64,000 bases of DNA from NCBI GenBank assembly GCA_945897915.1, contig CAMDGB010000001.1:1-64000 (forward strand). The letters are read 5' to 3'. This DNA comes from Chryseobacterium gleum. Its GTDB lineage: Bacteria; Bacteroidota; Bacteroidia; Flavobacteriales; Flavobacteriaceae. The notes below the pieces were generated by a model, which worked only from the letters and a program-made list of their open reading frames with translations, ran no database searches and had not been told where the DNA came from. The position numbers and the translations under genes were made by a program. Positions 1-9,967 of this stretch are shown here, one piece after another (the first letter of the stretch is position 1; every line of letters begins with the position of its first letter).

Positions 1-222
1 GGTCTTACTGTTACTGAAAATATTGCGTATTCAAATAGTTATTATTTCAAATCGCCACTTAGTTTGAATAATATTATCATGGGTACAAATGATGTTGTTG
101 AATATTTTCCTGTAGCCTCAATTATGGAGCAACAAGGCGTGGTGCTTCATGGTACAAATCCTAGCTCTGCTGACGCATCTAAAAAATTGAAATTAGTTAT
201 ACATTACACAAAACCAAATTAA
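1..222 (+). CDS. C-terminal end of a DUF4270-like secreted/lipoprotein (partial)
   Basis: Frame 1 is open from the window edge to a TAA at 220-222, giving the last 73 residues of a protein. The tail has alternating hydrophobic strands and ends in KLKLVIHYTKPN. Such a tail, directly upstream of glmS, fits the DUF4270 proteins that commonly precede glmS in Flavobacteriaceae; this rests on family context because the N-terminus (expected lipoprotein signal) is outside the window. The 10-bp gap to glmS suggests cotranscription. Function unknown. Confidence 0.6.
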   Translation, partial: GLTVTENIAYSNSYYFKSPLSLNNIIMGTNDVVEYFPVASIMEQQGVVLHGTNPSSADASKKLKLVIHYTKPN

Positions 223-232
223 ACCCTTATAT

Positions 233-2080
233 ATGTGTGGAATTGTAGGTTATATTGGTCATAGAGAAGCATATCCAATAATTATTAAAGGATTAAAAAG
301 ATTAGAATATCGTGGTTACGATAGTGCTGGTTTGGTTTTGTACGACGGAAAAAACATAAAACTTTGTAAAACTAAAGGTAAAGTTTCCGATTTAGAAGAA
401 AAAGTTGCAAAAGAAATAACTACTGACGGATATATAGGTTTTGGACATACTCGTTGGGCTACTCATGGGGTACCAAATGATGTAAATTCGCACCCGCATT
501 TTTCAAATTCTGGTAAATTAGTCATAGTGCATAACGGAATTATTGAAAATTATGAACCGTTAAAAAAGGAATTAATCAAAAGAGGTTACGTTTTTCATTC
601 CGATACAGATACGGAAGTTTTAATTAATTTAATTGAAGACGTTCAGAAAACAGATAATTTAAAATTAGGAAAAGCAGTTCAAGTAGCTTTAAACCAAGTG
701 GTTGGCGCTTATGCAATTGTAGTATTTGATGTAAACAAGCCAGACGAATTAGTTTGTGCGCGTTTAGGTTCACCTTTAGCAATTGGTATTGGTGAAGGCG
801 AATATTTTGTAGCGTCAGATGCTTCTCCTTTTATTGAATACACTTCAAATGCTATTTATTTAGAAGATGAAGAAATGGCTATTATTCGTTTGAACAAACC
901 CATGAAAGTTCGTAAAATTAAAGATGATTCTTTAGTTGATCCTTATGTTCAAGAATTGCAAATGAATTTAGAACAAATTGAAAAAGGCGGTTACGAACAT
1001 TTCATGTTAAAAGAAATCTACGAGCAACCAAATGTAATTAAAGACACTTACAGAGGAAGATTGTTGGCCAACAAAGGCATCATTCAAATGTCTGGTGTTG
1101 AAGATAATTTAGAAAAATTTACCAATGCCAAACGCATTCTAATTATTGCTTGTGGCACATCTTGGCATGCAGGTTTGGTAGCCGAATACATCATTGAAGA
1201 ATTTGCAAGAATACCTGTTGAGGTTGAATATGCCTCAGAATTTAGATATAGAAATCCGATTATAAATAAAGACGATGTGGTAATTGCTATTTCTCAATCT
1301 GGAGAAACTGCTGATACTTTAGCGGCTATAAAATTAGCCAAAGAAAACGGCGCCTTTGTTTTTGGAGTTTGTAATGTTGTAGGTTCTTCTATTTCTAGAG
1401 AAACCCATGCAGGAGCTTACACTCACGCGGGGCCAGAAATTGGAGTGGCTTCTACAAAAGCATTTACTACACAAATTACAATTCTTACGCTTATTGCTTT
1501 ACGTTTGGCAAAAGCAAAAGGCACCATGAATCAATCAGATTACCAACGCTATTTGTTGGAATTAGAAATGATTCCAGAGAAAGTAAAAGAAGCGTTGCAA
1601 ACAAATGATGTGGCTTTTGAAATTGCTAAGATTTATAAAGATGTACCAAACGCTTTATATTTAGGAAGAGGATTCAACTTTCCCGTAGCATTAGAAGGCG
1701 CTTTAAAATTAAAAGAAATCTCTTATATTCATGCAGAAGGTTATCCAGCTGCGGAAATGAAACACGGTCCAATCGCTTTAATTGACGAACAAATGCCAGT
1801 TATAGTTATTGCTCCAAATAAAGGACATTACGACAAAGTAGTGAGTAATATCCAAGAAATAAAATCAAGAAGTGGAAAAATTATTGCGGTTGTAACTAAA
1901 GGCGACACCCAAGTAAAAGCTTTAGCAGATCACGTAATTGAAATTCCAGAAACTTCGGAAGCTTTAACTCCTTTACTAACTACAATACCCTTGCAATTAT
2001 TATCCTATCACATTGCAGTGTTAAGAGGTTGTAATGTGGATCAGCCAAGAAATTTAGCAAAATCAGTTACAGTAGAATAA
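233..2080 (+). CDS. glmS: Glutamine--fructose-6-phosphate aminotransferase (isomerizing)
   Basis: Makes glucosamine-6-phosphate from fructose-6-phosphate and glutamine in the cytoplasm, the entry step to UDP-GlcNAc for peptidoglycan and LPS. At 615 residues it is full length for the family. The start MCGIVGYIG exposes Cys2, the N-terminal nucleophile of the class II glutaminase domain (about 2-220), which fixes the start codon. Two SIS sugar-isomerase domains follow (about 290-425 and 460-605; motifs CGTSWHAG and SQSGETADT), and the protein ends in the characteristic NLAKSVTVE. It lies 10 bp after the DUF4270-like gene with no promoter between. Its stop codon is part of a 34-bp sequence that recurs at 5501-5534. 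Confidence 0.97.
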   Translation: MCGIVGYIGHREAYPIIIKGLKRLEYRGYDSAGLVLYDGKNIKLCKTKGKVSDLEEKVAKEITTDGYIGFGHTRWATHGVPNDVNSHPHFSNSGKLVIVHNGIIENYEPLKKELIKRGYVFHSDTDTEVLINLIEDVQKTDNLKLGKAVQVALNQVVGAYAIVVFDVNKPDELVCARLGSPLAIGIGEGEYFVASDASPFIEYTSNAIYLEDEEMAIIRLNKPMKVRKIKDDSLVDPYVQELQMNLEQIEKGGYEHFMLKEIYEQPNVIKDTYRGRLLANKGIIQMSGVEDNLEKFTNAKRILIIACGTSWHAGLVAEYIIEEFARIPVEVEYASEFRYRNPIINKDDVVIAISQSGETADTLAAIKLAKENGAFVFGVCNVVGSSISRETHAGAYTHAGPEIGVASTKAFTTQITILTLIALRLAKAKGTMNQSDYQRYLLELEMIPEKVKEALQTNDVAFEIAKIYKDVPNALYLGRGFNFPVALEGALKLKEISYIHAEGYPAAEMKHGPIALIDEQMPVIVIAPNKGHYDKVVSNIQEIKSRSGKIIAVVTKGDTQVKALADHVIEIPETSEALTPLLTTIPLQLLSYHIAVLRGCNVDQPRNLAKSVTVE

Positions 2081-2108
2081 CACAAAAAAGCGAAATAATT
2101 AGTATTTC
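2075..2108 (+). repeat. 34-bp direct repeat copy 1 (glmS stop codon plus terminator left arm)
   Basis: This stretch covers the last glmS sense codon, its TAA and the A-rich left arm of a hairpin. It matches 5501-5534 at 33 of 34 positions. Here the right arm of the hairpin is degraded (the sequence continues with a diverged arm up to about 2123), whereas copy 2 retains a perfect stem. Confidence 0.85.
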
Positions 2109-2145
2109 ATTGATATTGCTTTTTAATATAAAACTTGTTTTTTGT

Positions 2146-2175
2146 TTGTAAGTGATTAAAAATCAATTATATTTG
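2146..2175 (+). promoter_or_regulatory. Flavobacterial promoter for the T9SS gene
   Basis: TTG at 2146-2148, a 19-bp spacer and TATATTTG at 2168-2175 match the Bacteroidota consensus. A possible in-frame GTG at 2152 lies inside this promoter and so cannot be the start; translation should begin at 2197. Confidence 0.7.
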
Positions 2176-2196
2176 AAAATTAATAATCAACCAATC

Positions 2197-5100
2197 ATGA
2201 AAAAACAACTACTTTTAAGTTTTTTTGCACTATTTTTCGGAACACTTTTAACTTTTGCACAAACATCACCAGTTTGTGGCGGAATGTTTATTGACAATGG
2301 GGGTTTGACAGCAAATTACGCAAACAGTTCTGATATTACTTATGTTATTTGTCCGACAACACCAGGCGAAATGGTAAGTGTAATTTTTAATTCATTTGAT
2401 ACAGAAGCAAACTGGGATGGATTATATGTTTACAATGGAAATTCTATTGCTGCTCCACAAATTTCAAGTACAAATCCGGCGGCAAACGTTCCTGGAGGAT
2501 TACCTGGAGCTTTTTGGGGAACATCAATTCCCGAAGTTATTACTTCTTCAAGTCCTGATGGATGTTTGACTTTTAGATTCAGAAGCGATAGTGCTGTAAA
2601 TAAACCTGGTTGGGATGCAAATGTAATTTGCGGTCCATTTACATTTTGTCAAAAACCAACAAATGTAGTTGCATCAGCAATATCATTTAATTCTGCAACT
2701 GTATCTTGGACTGAAAATAATGCGGCAACTCAATGGGAAATAATTGTTCAACCATCTTCAATGGTTGCTCCAACAGCAACTTCAACAGGAGTTTTGACAA
2801 CTTCAAATCCCTTCACGGCTTCAGGATTATTATCTGGAACAACTTACAAAGCATATGTAAGAACAATTTGCTCAACTTCAAGTACAAGTAATTGGGCTTT
2901 ATCTTCAATTTTTACGACATCAACCTGTTCAGTTCCAACTTTAATTACTACTAATGGCATTAGTCCAACAAGCGCAATTTTAACTTGGGCTCTTGGTTCT
3001 GCAACCCAATGGGAAGTAATTGTTTCAATGGCTACTGAAATCGCTCCAACTAGCACATCAGTTGGAACAATAGTTAATTTAAATTCTTTTACTTCATCTG
3101 GATTAACAACAGGAACTGCTTATAAATTTTACATAAGAGCAATTTGTGGCGTTAATTTTATAAGTAATTGGTCAACTGGCTATGCTTTTACTCCATATGC
3201 AGCTTTACCGCCATTAGTCACAAATACAACAACGTATACAAACCAGCAATTAGTAACGAATGTTTTAGTAAATAATCCTTGTATCACTATTTCAAATGTA
3301 ACTTCTAGTACGGGTACGAATTTTGGTTCAACTAACGGTATTGGATATTTTACAAACACCAACCCAACCTTTCCATTGTCATCTGGAATTGTTCTTTCTA
3401 CTGGTAATGTAAATAATGCACCTGGACCAAACACTTCCATTTTAAGTGATGGTATAACTACTTGGACGGGGGATTCACAGCTTGAAAATATAATTTTAAC
3501 AGCTACAGGAACAGCTATGAATTCAAAAAACGCAACAAAACTTGAATTTGATTTTACAAGTTTGAATGAGTTTATGAGTTTCAATTTCTTATTTGCTTCT
3601 GATGAATATGGTACTTTTCAATGTACATATGCAGATGCCTTTGCTTTTTTACTTACAGATTTAGTTACAGGTGTTACCACAAATTTAGCGGTTGTACCTG
3701 GAACAACAGCACCAATTTCAGTAGTTACTATAAGAGATGCATTATATAATAATAGTTGTACTTCTGTAAATCCTGATTTTTTTGACACTTATTTTTCTGG
3801 AGCTACTAATTATGCTTCAGCAACAAATTTTAATGGACAAACTGCTGAAATGACCGCTTCGTCTGTTATTATCCCTAATCATCCATACCATATTAAATTA
3901 GTTATTGCTGATAGAAGTGATACTGCTTTTGATTCTGCTGTATTTATTAAGGCAGGAAGTTTTACAACTGGTCCGCCTGAATGTTCAGACAAAATAAATC
4001 TTATTGCATATGTTGATGTAAATAATAATGGAATTAAAGATAGTGGAGAAGTTAATTTTACTTATGGATCATTTGTATCCCAACAAAATAATGCTGGACC
4101 AATAAGTAATATATCTTCTCCTTTTGGAACGTATACTGTTTATGATTCAAATCCAATTAATACTTATGATTTTAGTTATTCATTAAACTCAGAATATGCA
4201 CCTTATTATTCTTCTGGCACAACCAATTATAATGATGTAAGCATTGCATTAGGGAGCGGAACACAGACCTTATATTTTCCAATAACTCTTGTGTCTTTTT
4301 ATAATGATGTGGCTGTTTCAATTGTTTCAGTTTCTCCACCAAGACCAGGATTTAACTATACCAATAAAATTGTTTATAGAAATTTAGGTGTAGCAACAAC
4401 AAGTGGACAAGTTTCATTTACTAAAGACGCTAATGTTGCAATAACTTCTGTGTCACAACCTGGAATTGTTAGTAACGCAACAGGATTTACTTATGATTTC
4501 GCAAATTTAACACCATATGAAACTCGTTTTATAAATGTTGTTATGAGTGTTCCAGCAATACCTATTGTGAATATAAATAATGTTTTGGCAAATAACGCTA
4601 CAGTTTCTGCTCCATCTGGAGATATTAATTTATCTAATAATTCTTTTTCAAATTCTCAAATTGTTGTGGCTTCTTATGACCCAAATGATAAAATGGAATC
4701 GCATGGAAATGAAATTCAATTTAATCAATTCGCTGCTAGTGATTACCTTTACTACACCATTCGTTTCCAAAATGAAGGAACTGCAAATGCTATAAGTGTA
4801 AAAATTGAAGATTTATTAGATTCAAAATTAGATGAAACTAGCATACAAATGATTAGCGCAAGTCATGGTTACGTAATGGAAAGAATTAATAACCAAATCA
4901 TTTGGAAGTTTGATTATATAAATTTACCTCCTGCACTTTCAAATGAGGAATTGAGTAAAGGTTACGTGTTCTTTAAAATAAAACTAAAACCTGGTTTTGC
5001 GATTGGTGATATAGTGCCAAATACAGCAAATATTTATTTTGATACAAATCCTGCTATTGTTACAAATACGTTTAATACTCAGTTTGTATCACTTTTAGGG

Positions 5101-5361
5101 AATTTGGTATTTGAATCAAGTAATTTCTTATTGGTTCCAAATCCTGCTTCAAATTTTGTTCAAGTATATTTACAAAACAATTCTGAAAGTATTAAATCAA
5201 TTGTAATTTATGATATTTTAGGGAAAAAAGTTAAAGAAGTAAAAGAAATAAATTCAAAAGAAGTTCAAATAAATACTGGCAATTTATCGAAAGGGTTATA
5301 TATGGTTGAAATAACTTCGAATAACTTATTAAAACAAGTTAAAAAATTAGTAATTAATTAA
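2197..5361 (+). CDS. Large T9SS-secreted multidomain protein (CUB-like, two FN3, choice-of-anchor L, DUF7619-like, sorting domain)
   Basis: A 1054-residue secreted protein of unknown role, probably surface-exposed or released. Signal peptide at 1-22 ends in TFAQ. A CUB-like Cys-containing region (about 25-150) is followed by two fibronectin III-like repeats (about 150-240 and 242-334, each with a TQWE[IV]IV strand), a choice-of-anchor L-type domain (about 349-591), a DNNNG-type acidic loop near 600, a conserved module with YDPNDKM near 826 (DUF7619-like), and a type A T9SS sorting domain (about 975-1054; VPNPASN, then GLYMVEI). The start at 2197 is chosen because it begins the signal peptide and lies downstream of the promoter. 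The C-terminal ~460 residues are paralogous to the protein at 54600-57308. The gene is bracketed by copies of the glmS 3' end, suggesting late insertion. Domain calls are by pattern recognition; the ligand is unknown. Confidence 0.85.
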   Translation: MKKQLLLSFFALFFGTLLTFAQTSPVCGGMFIDNGGLTANYANSSDITYVICPTTPGEMVSVIFNSFDTEANWDGLYVYNGNSIAAPQISSTNPAANVPGGLPGAFWGTSIPEVITSSSPDGCLTFRFRSDSAVNKPGWDANVICGPFTFCQKPTNVVASAISFNSATVSWTENNAATQWEIIVQPSSMVAPTATSTGVLTTSNPFTASGLLSGTTYKAYVRTICSTSSTSNWALSSIFTTSTCSVPTLITTNGISPTSAILTWALGSATQWEVIVSMATEIAPTSTSVGTIVNLNSFTSSGLTTGTAYKFYIRAICGVNFISNWSTGYAFTPYAALPPLVTNTTTYTNQQLVTNVLVNNPCITISNVTSSTGTNFGSTNGIGYFTNTNPTFPLSSGIVLSTGNVNNAPGPNTSILSDGITTWTGDSQLENIILTATGTAMNSKNATKLEFDFTSLNEFMSFNFLFASDEYGTFQCTYADAFAFLLTDLVTGVTTNLAVVPGTTAPISVVTIRDALYNNSCTSVNPDFFDTYFSGATNYASATNFNGQTAEMTASSVIIPNHPYHIKLVIADRSDTAFDSAVFIKAGSFTTGPPECSDKINLIAYVDVNNNGIKDSGEVNFTYGSFVSQQNNAGPISNISSPFGTYTVYDSNPINTYDFSYSLNSEYAPYYSSGTTNYNDVSIALGSGTQTLYFPITLVSFYNDVAVSIVSVSPPRPGFNYTNKIVYRNLGVATTSGQVSFTKDANVAITSVSQPGIVSNATGFTYDFANLTPYETRFINVVMSVPAIPIVNINNVLANNATVSAPSGDINLSNNSFSNSQIVVASYDPNDKMESHGNEIQFNQFAASDYLYYTIRFQNEGTANAISVKIEDLLDSKLDETSIQMISASHGYVMERINNQIIWKFDYINLPPALSNEELSKGYVFFKIKLKPGFAIGDIVPNTANIYFDTNPAIVTNTFNTQFVSLLGNLVFESSNFLLVPNPASNFVQVYLQNNSESIKSIVIYDILGKKVKEVKEINSKEVQINTGNLSKGLYMVEITSNNLLKQVKKLVIN

Positions 5362-5365
5362 TTTC

Positions 5366-5396
5366 AAACCCGATTCAATTTTTGAATCGGGTTTTT
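5366..5396 (+). terminator. Rho-independent terminator after the T9SS gene
   Basis: The arms AAACCCGATTCAA and TTGAATCGGGTTT form a perfect 13-bp stem around a 3-4 nt loop, followed by Ts, four bases after the stop codon. Confidence 0.9.
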
Positions 5397-5500
5397 ATAA
5401 ATTCCCAATTTTGTATAGTATCAATGTCAGTTAAAGCACTTACTAAGTTTTAATTATTTTAATTGAAGAATTGATTATAAAAACAAAATCAAATGTATAG

Positions 5501-5534
5501 GAATAACACAAAAAAGCGAAATAATCAGTATTTC
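5501..5534 (+). repeat. 34-bp direct repeat copy 2 (relic of glmS 3' end)
   Basis: It repeats 2075-2108 with one mismatch, including the GAATAA that in copy 1 encodes the last glmS residue and stop codon. Here it is preceded by unrelated sequence, so it looks like the original downstream flank of glmS, left behind when the T9SS gene was inserted. Confidence 0.85.
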
Positions 5535-5542
5535 GCTTTTTT
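5510..5542 (+). terminator. Perfect hairpin terminator, probably ancestral glmS terminator
   Basis: AAAAAAGCGAAATA and TATTTCGCTTTTTT are perfect complements around a 5-nt loop (5524-5528), followed by TTATT. It shares its left arm with the degraded hairpin just after glmS. Confidence 0.88.
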
Positions 5543-5565
5543 ATTAAAAAAAGTCAAAAAATATA

Positions 5566-5597
5566 TTGGATAATTGCATCTAAAAAAACTATCTTTG
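5566..5597 (+). promoter_or_regulatory. atpD promoter
   Basis: TTG at 5566-5568, 21-bp spacer, TATCTTTG at 5590-5597; close match to the Bacteroidota sigma-A consensus, about 60 bases before the atpD start. Confidence 0.7.
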
Positions 5598-5654
5598 CAC
5601 ACTGAAAAAAGTATGTTTTTTTCAAATACAAATAGCTATTAAATAAATACATAA

Positions 5655-7169
<1,515 letters not shown>

Positions 7170-7183
7170 TCAAATATAAAAGT

Positions 7184-7465
7184 ATGATTTTAGAAATAGT
7201 ATCACCAGAAGCCACTTTATTTTCAGGAGAAGTAACATCCGTTTCTGTTCCAGGAATTAATGGCGAGTTTCAAATGTTAAACAATCACGCGGCTGTAGTT
7301 TCCATTTTACAAAAAGGAAATGTTAAAATCAGTGCGGCTAGTTTTAATATTGATAAAACCAATGAATCAAAATTTACAAAAGTAAATGAGCAAACTTATT
7401 GGTTAGCCATTCAATCTGGTACTATAGAGATGAATAACAATAAAGTAATTGTTTTAGCAGACTAA
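7184..7465 (+). CDS. atpC: F1Fo ATP synthase subunit epsilon (short form)
   Basis: Epsilon subunit of the ATP synthase central stalk. It has 93 residues, covering only the N-terminal beta-sandwich (starting MILEIVSPEATLFSGEV, with GxNGEFQMLNNHA); the C-terminal two-helix inhibitory domain of about 45 residues found in E. coli is absent, as is common in this phylum. It starts 14 bp after atpD and ends before a strong terminator. Without the helical domain, epsilon-type inhibition of ATP hydrolysis is not expected (inference). Confidence 0.93.
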   Translation: MILEIVSPEATLFSGEVTSVSVPGINGEFQMLNNHAAVVSILQKGNVKISAASFNIDKTNESKFTKVNEQTYWLAIQSGTIEMNNNKVIVLAD

Positions 7466-7486
7466 TTCAGTGCTTTTTTAAAATAA

Positions 7487-7523
7487 CAATCCTGATAAGC
7501 ATTTTCTTATCGGGATTTTTTTT
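7487..7523 (+). terminator. Terminator of atpDC
   Basis: AATCCTGATAAG (7488-7499) pairs with CTTATCGGGATT (7506-7517) across a 6-nt loop with one mismatch/wobble, followed by a run of Ts. Confidence 0.88.
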
Positions 7524-7524
7524 A

Positions 7525-7550
7525 TGTCATTGCGAGGTACGAAGCAATCT
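7525..7550. repeat. Dispersed intergenic repeat (TCATTGCGAGG..GAAGCAATC type)
   Basis: The sequence contains ATTGC..GCAAT arms in a short hairpin. This form is known as a frequent extragenic repeat in Bacteroidota genomes; only one copy is seen here. Confidence 0.55.
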
Positions 7551-7557
7551 TATTTGC

Positions 7558-7764
7558 CTAATCTTCAATATATTCTATAATATCCTCTGGTTTACAATTC
7601 AAAATTTTGCAAATTGAATTTAGTGTAGAAAATTTAATAGCTCTTGCCTTTCCTGTTTTTAAAATTGATAAGTTCGCCAAAGTCATATCTAACTTCTCTG
7701 CCAATTCATTGGAACGCATTTTGCGTTTAGCAAGCATCACATCTAAATTAATTATAATTGCCAT
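7558..7764 (-). CDS. XRE-family HTH transcriptional regulator (YozG type)
   Basis: A 68-residue protein consisting of a single helix-turn-helix domain: conserved RKMRSNELAEKLDMT recognition region, then KTGKARAIKFSTLNSICKIL and an acidic end (PEDIIEYIED). It has no sensor domain. It follows the DUF2975 gene by 2 bp and should be cotranscribed with it. Across many bacteria this XRE type is paired with a DUF2975 membrane protein, and the pair is thought to act together, perhaps with the membrane protein modulating the regulator; the signal is not known. Regulator class is sure, target genes unknown. Confidence 0.88.
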   Translation of the reverse strand: MAIIINLDVMLAKRKMRSNELAEKLDMTLANLSILKTGKARAIKFSTLNSICKILNCKPEDIIEYIED

Positions 7765-7766
7765 AA

Positions 7767-8270
7767 TTATATGGTAAGTTCATGTTGTTCTTTCAAACGT
7801 TTTCCAACCTTAAAAACTTCTGCTAATACTTTAAAAAACAAGCCAATTCCAATCAAATAAATAAATGGACCATAACCAAATTGAATACCAATTTTATCTT
7901 TAGAAATTTTTATAAGAAACTCGCATATCAAATAAATAAAAGCAGAATATAGTATAAGTTTTCCTATTTGTCTTAATAAATCGCAGCAAGTTTCTTCAAA
8001 AATTAATTTATTATAAAATAGGTTTAATAGTTTCTTAAATAAATATAAAATATAAATACCTAGTCCATAATTAAATAAAGCTATAGCAAAAGCAATTTTC
8101 GAATTGACCGTATTTAATTCTATATTGTTACCAGAAATTTGTAAAGGAATGTCAATTGGTTCATTTGAAATTAATAACAAAATACAAATAATTATGGAAA
8201 TTGGATAAAAAATTAAAGACATTATCCATACATAATTTACAATAGTTTTTAATAAGTTTAAGTTTCTCAT
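7767..8270 (-). CDS. DUF2975 family membrane protein
   Basis: A 167-residue integral membrane protein with four predicted helices (about 13-35, 60-80, 105-125 and 135-155). Helix spacing, the motif YGLGIYILYLFKKL after helix 2 and the downstream XRE gene identify DUF2975. It has a perfect flavobacterial promoter upstream and leads a two-gene operon. No catalytic motif is visible; a regulatory partnership with the adjacent XRE protein is inferred from gene neighbourhood only. Confidence 0.82.
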   Translation of the reverse strand: MRNLNLLKTIVNYVWIMSLIFYPISIIICILLLISNEPIDIPLQISGNNIELNTVNSKIAFAIALFNYGLGIYILYLFKKLLNLFYNKLIFEETCCDLLRQIGKLILYSAFIYLICEFLIKISKDKIGIQFGYGPFIYLIGIGLFFKVLAEVFKVGKRLKEQHELTI

Positions 8271-8295
8271 AGTTTTATTTTTAATAAATTATTTT

Positions 8296-8325
8296 CAAAT
8301 ATAATAAATAATTATTAAATAACAA
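8296..8325 (-). promoter_or_regulatory. Promoter of the DUF2975-XRE operon
   Basis: On the minus strand, TTG (8323-8325), a 19-bp spacer and TATATTTG (8296-8303), an exact consensus match about 25 bases before the start codon. Confidence 0.75.
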
Positions 8326-8340
8326 TAAAAAATTAAATTA

Positions 8341-8370
8341 TTGTATTTAATTTTGATTTTCGTATTTTTA
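8341..8370 (+). promoter_or_regulatory. Possible bioF promoter
   Basis: TTG at 8341-8343, 19-bp spacer, TATTTTTA at 8363-8370, one base off the consensus. It lies only 4 bases before the bioF ATG, which would give an almost leaderless transcript. Confidence 0.4.
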
Positions 8371-8374
8371 CATC

Positions 8375-9523
8375 ATGAAAATTCCAAAAGCACTTCAGCA
8401 AAAAATACTTTTTCGTAAAGACTTCAATGCGCTACGCAATTTGCCTTTACCTACAAATGGTATAGATTTTTCATCCAACGATTATTTGGGTTTTGCTAAA
8501 AACGAAGAAATATTTGAAGCCACGCACCAATATTTAGTTCAAAATAACATCAAAATAAACGGCGCAACAGGTTCCCGATTAATTTCAGGAAACCATAATT
8601 TGTATGAAATTACGGAAAAATACATCGCGGCTTTTCATCAAGCTGAAGCGGCTTTAATTTTTAATTCTGGTTACGATGCTAATGTTGGGTTTTTTAGCGC
8701 TGTGCCGCAAAGAAATGATGTTATTTTATATGATGAGTTGTGTCATGCTTCCATTCGTGATGGCATTCAAATGAGTCACGCCAAATCATACAAATTTCAA
8801 CATAACGATTACGAAGATTTAGAAACGAAAATTGCCAAACTCCAAACTCCAAATTCCGAACCACAAACAATTTACATCGTTACAGAATCTGTTTTTTCTA
8901 TGGATGGCGACACGCCTAATATGGAAACGTTAGTACAACTTTCAGAAAAATATCAGGCACTTTTGGTAGTTGATGAGGCACACGCATTGGGTGTTTTTGG
9001 AGAAAAAGGCGAAGGCGTAATACAATCGCAACAACTTCAAGATAAAGTATTTGCCCGAATTATGACTTTCGGTAAAGGCCTGGGATGTCACGGTGCTGCT
9101 ATCTTAGGAAATACCGATTTAATTGAATATTTAGTCAATTTTGCTCGTAGTTTTATTTATACAACCGGACTTTCGCCTCATTCTGTAGCCACAATTTTAG
9201 TAGCGTATCAAAATTTAAATCAGTCGGTAGAACTTCAAAAATTAAAAGAAAACATTGCTTTTTTCAATCAGCAAAAGCAACTTTTAGGCATAAAACCTTT
9301 GTTTGTTTACAGTAAATCGGCCATTCATTCGGCTATACTTCCTGGAAATGATAAAGTAAAAAAAATCGCTTCTCAATTACAAGAAAAAGGATTTGAAGTG
9401 AAAGCAATTTTGTCGCCAACTGTTCCGGAAGGTCAAGAGAGACTTCGATTTTGCTTGCATTCTTACACTACGGAACCAGAAATGAAAAACGTGTTAGACG
9501 AATTAAGCGCATTAATTCTGTAA
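8375..9523 (+). CDS. bioF: 8-amino-7-oxononanoate synthase
   Basis: PLP enzyme that condenses pimeloyl-ACP or pimeloyl-CoA with L-alanine to make KAPA, the first step of biotin ring assembly. The 382 residues are typical. Visible features include SSNDYLGF near the N-terminus, GATGSRLISGNH, the PLP-ring His in DELCHASIRDG, VDEAHALGVFG with the PLP aspartate, and the Schiff-base lysine in TFGKGLG. Pathway partners bioD and bioA follow; bioB and a bioC-type gene are not in the window. It is adjacent to the DUF2007 gene by 5 bp. Confusion with glycine C-acetyltransferase (Kbl) is possible within the family, but the gene context settles it. Confidence 0.93.
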   Translation: MKIPKALQQKILFRKDFNALRNLPLPTNGIDFSSNDYLGFAKNEEIFEATHQYLVQNNIKINGATGSRLISGNHNLYEITEKYIAAFHQAEAALIFNSGYDANVGFFSAVPQRNDVILYDELCHASIRDGIQMSHAKSYKFQHNDYEDLETKIAKLQTPNSEPQTIYIVTESVFSMDGDTPNMETLVQLSEKYQALLVVDEAHALGVFGEKGEGVIQSQQLQDKVFARIMTFGKGLGCHGAAILGNTDLIEYLVNFARSFIYTTGLSPHSVATILVAYQNLNQSVELQKLKENIAFFNQQKQLLGIKPLFVYSKSAIHSAILPGNDKVKKIASQLQEKGFEVKAILSPTVPEGQERLRFCLHSYTTEPEMKNVLDELSALIL

Positions 9524-9528
9524 TAAAT

Positions 9529-9933
9529 ATGAGACAATCCTTAATTGAAGTTGCCAATTATCAATATTCCTCTGAGGCGTATTTATTTAAAGGAAAATTA
9601 GAATCGGAGGGCATTGAAGTATTTTTACAAAATGAAAATACAATTAATACCGATCCACTATTGAGCAATGCTTTAGGCGGTGTTAAAATATTTGTAAATT
9701 CAGAAGATGTGCTAAAAGCCAGACATATTTTGGACTCTATTCCTGAATATTCTGTTGATGATAAAGGGGAATTATTATCTTGCCCGAATTGTTGTTCTCA
9801 AAAAATAAATATGGTAACTACAATTAAAGATTTAAAATCGTTTATGGCTTTTATTTATGGTTTTCTTACGTTATCCATGCCCTTATTTTCTAAACAAAAA
9901 TATAAGTGCGAAAACTGTAACTTTGAATTTTAA
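9529..9933 (+). CDS. DUF2007-like protein with C-terminal zinc-ribbon motif
   Basis: A 134-residue protein. The N-terminal ~75 residues resemble DUF2007 (putative signal-transducing domain: MRQSLIEVANYQYSSEAYLFKGKLESE.., GGVKIFV). The C-terminus has two Cys pairs, CPNC near 84 and CENC near 128, separated by a hydrophobic stretch, like a split zinc ribbon. The start at 9529 is chosen because it begins 5 bp after bioF; upstream in-frame codons lie inside bioF. Its place between bioF and bioD suggests cotranscription, but a role in biotin synthesis is not supported by any motif. Confidence 0.75.
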   Translation: MRQSLIEVANYQYSSEAYLFKGKLESEGIEVFLQNENTINTDPLLSNALGGVKIFVNSEDVLKARHILDSIPEYSVDDKGELLSCPNCCSQKINMVTTIKDLKSFMAFIYGFLTLSMPLFSKQKYKCENCNFEF

Positions 9934-9967
9934 ATAAATTCTCTAAATTTTCACAAAACATTAAGAT

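Noticed and set aside
2152-2196. GTG start for the first T9SS protein at 2152
   Set aside because: It falls inside the promoter (2146-2175) and would add 15 residues before a perfect signal peptide at 2197.
3180-3584. Minus-strand open frame of 134 codons inside the T9SS gene
   Set aside because: Shadow of the long plus-strand gene; composition and lack of a start context show no coding signal.
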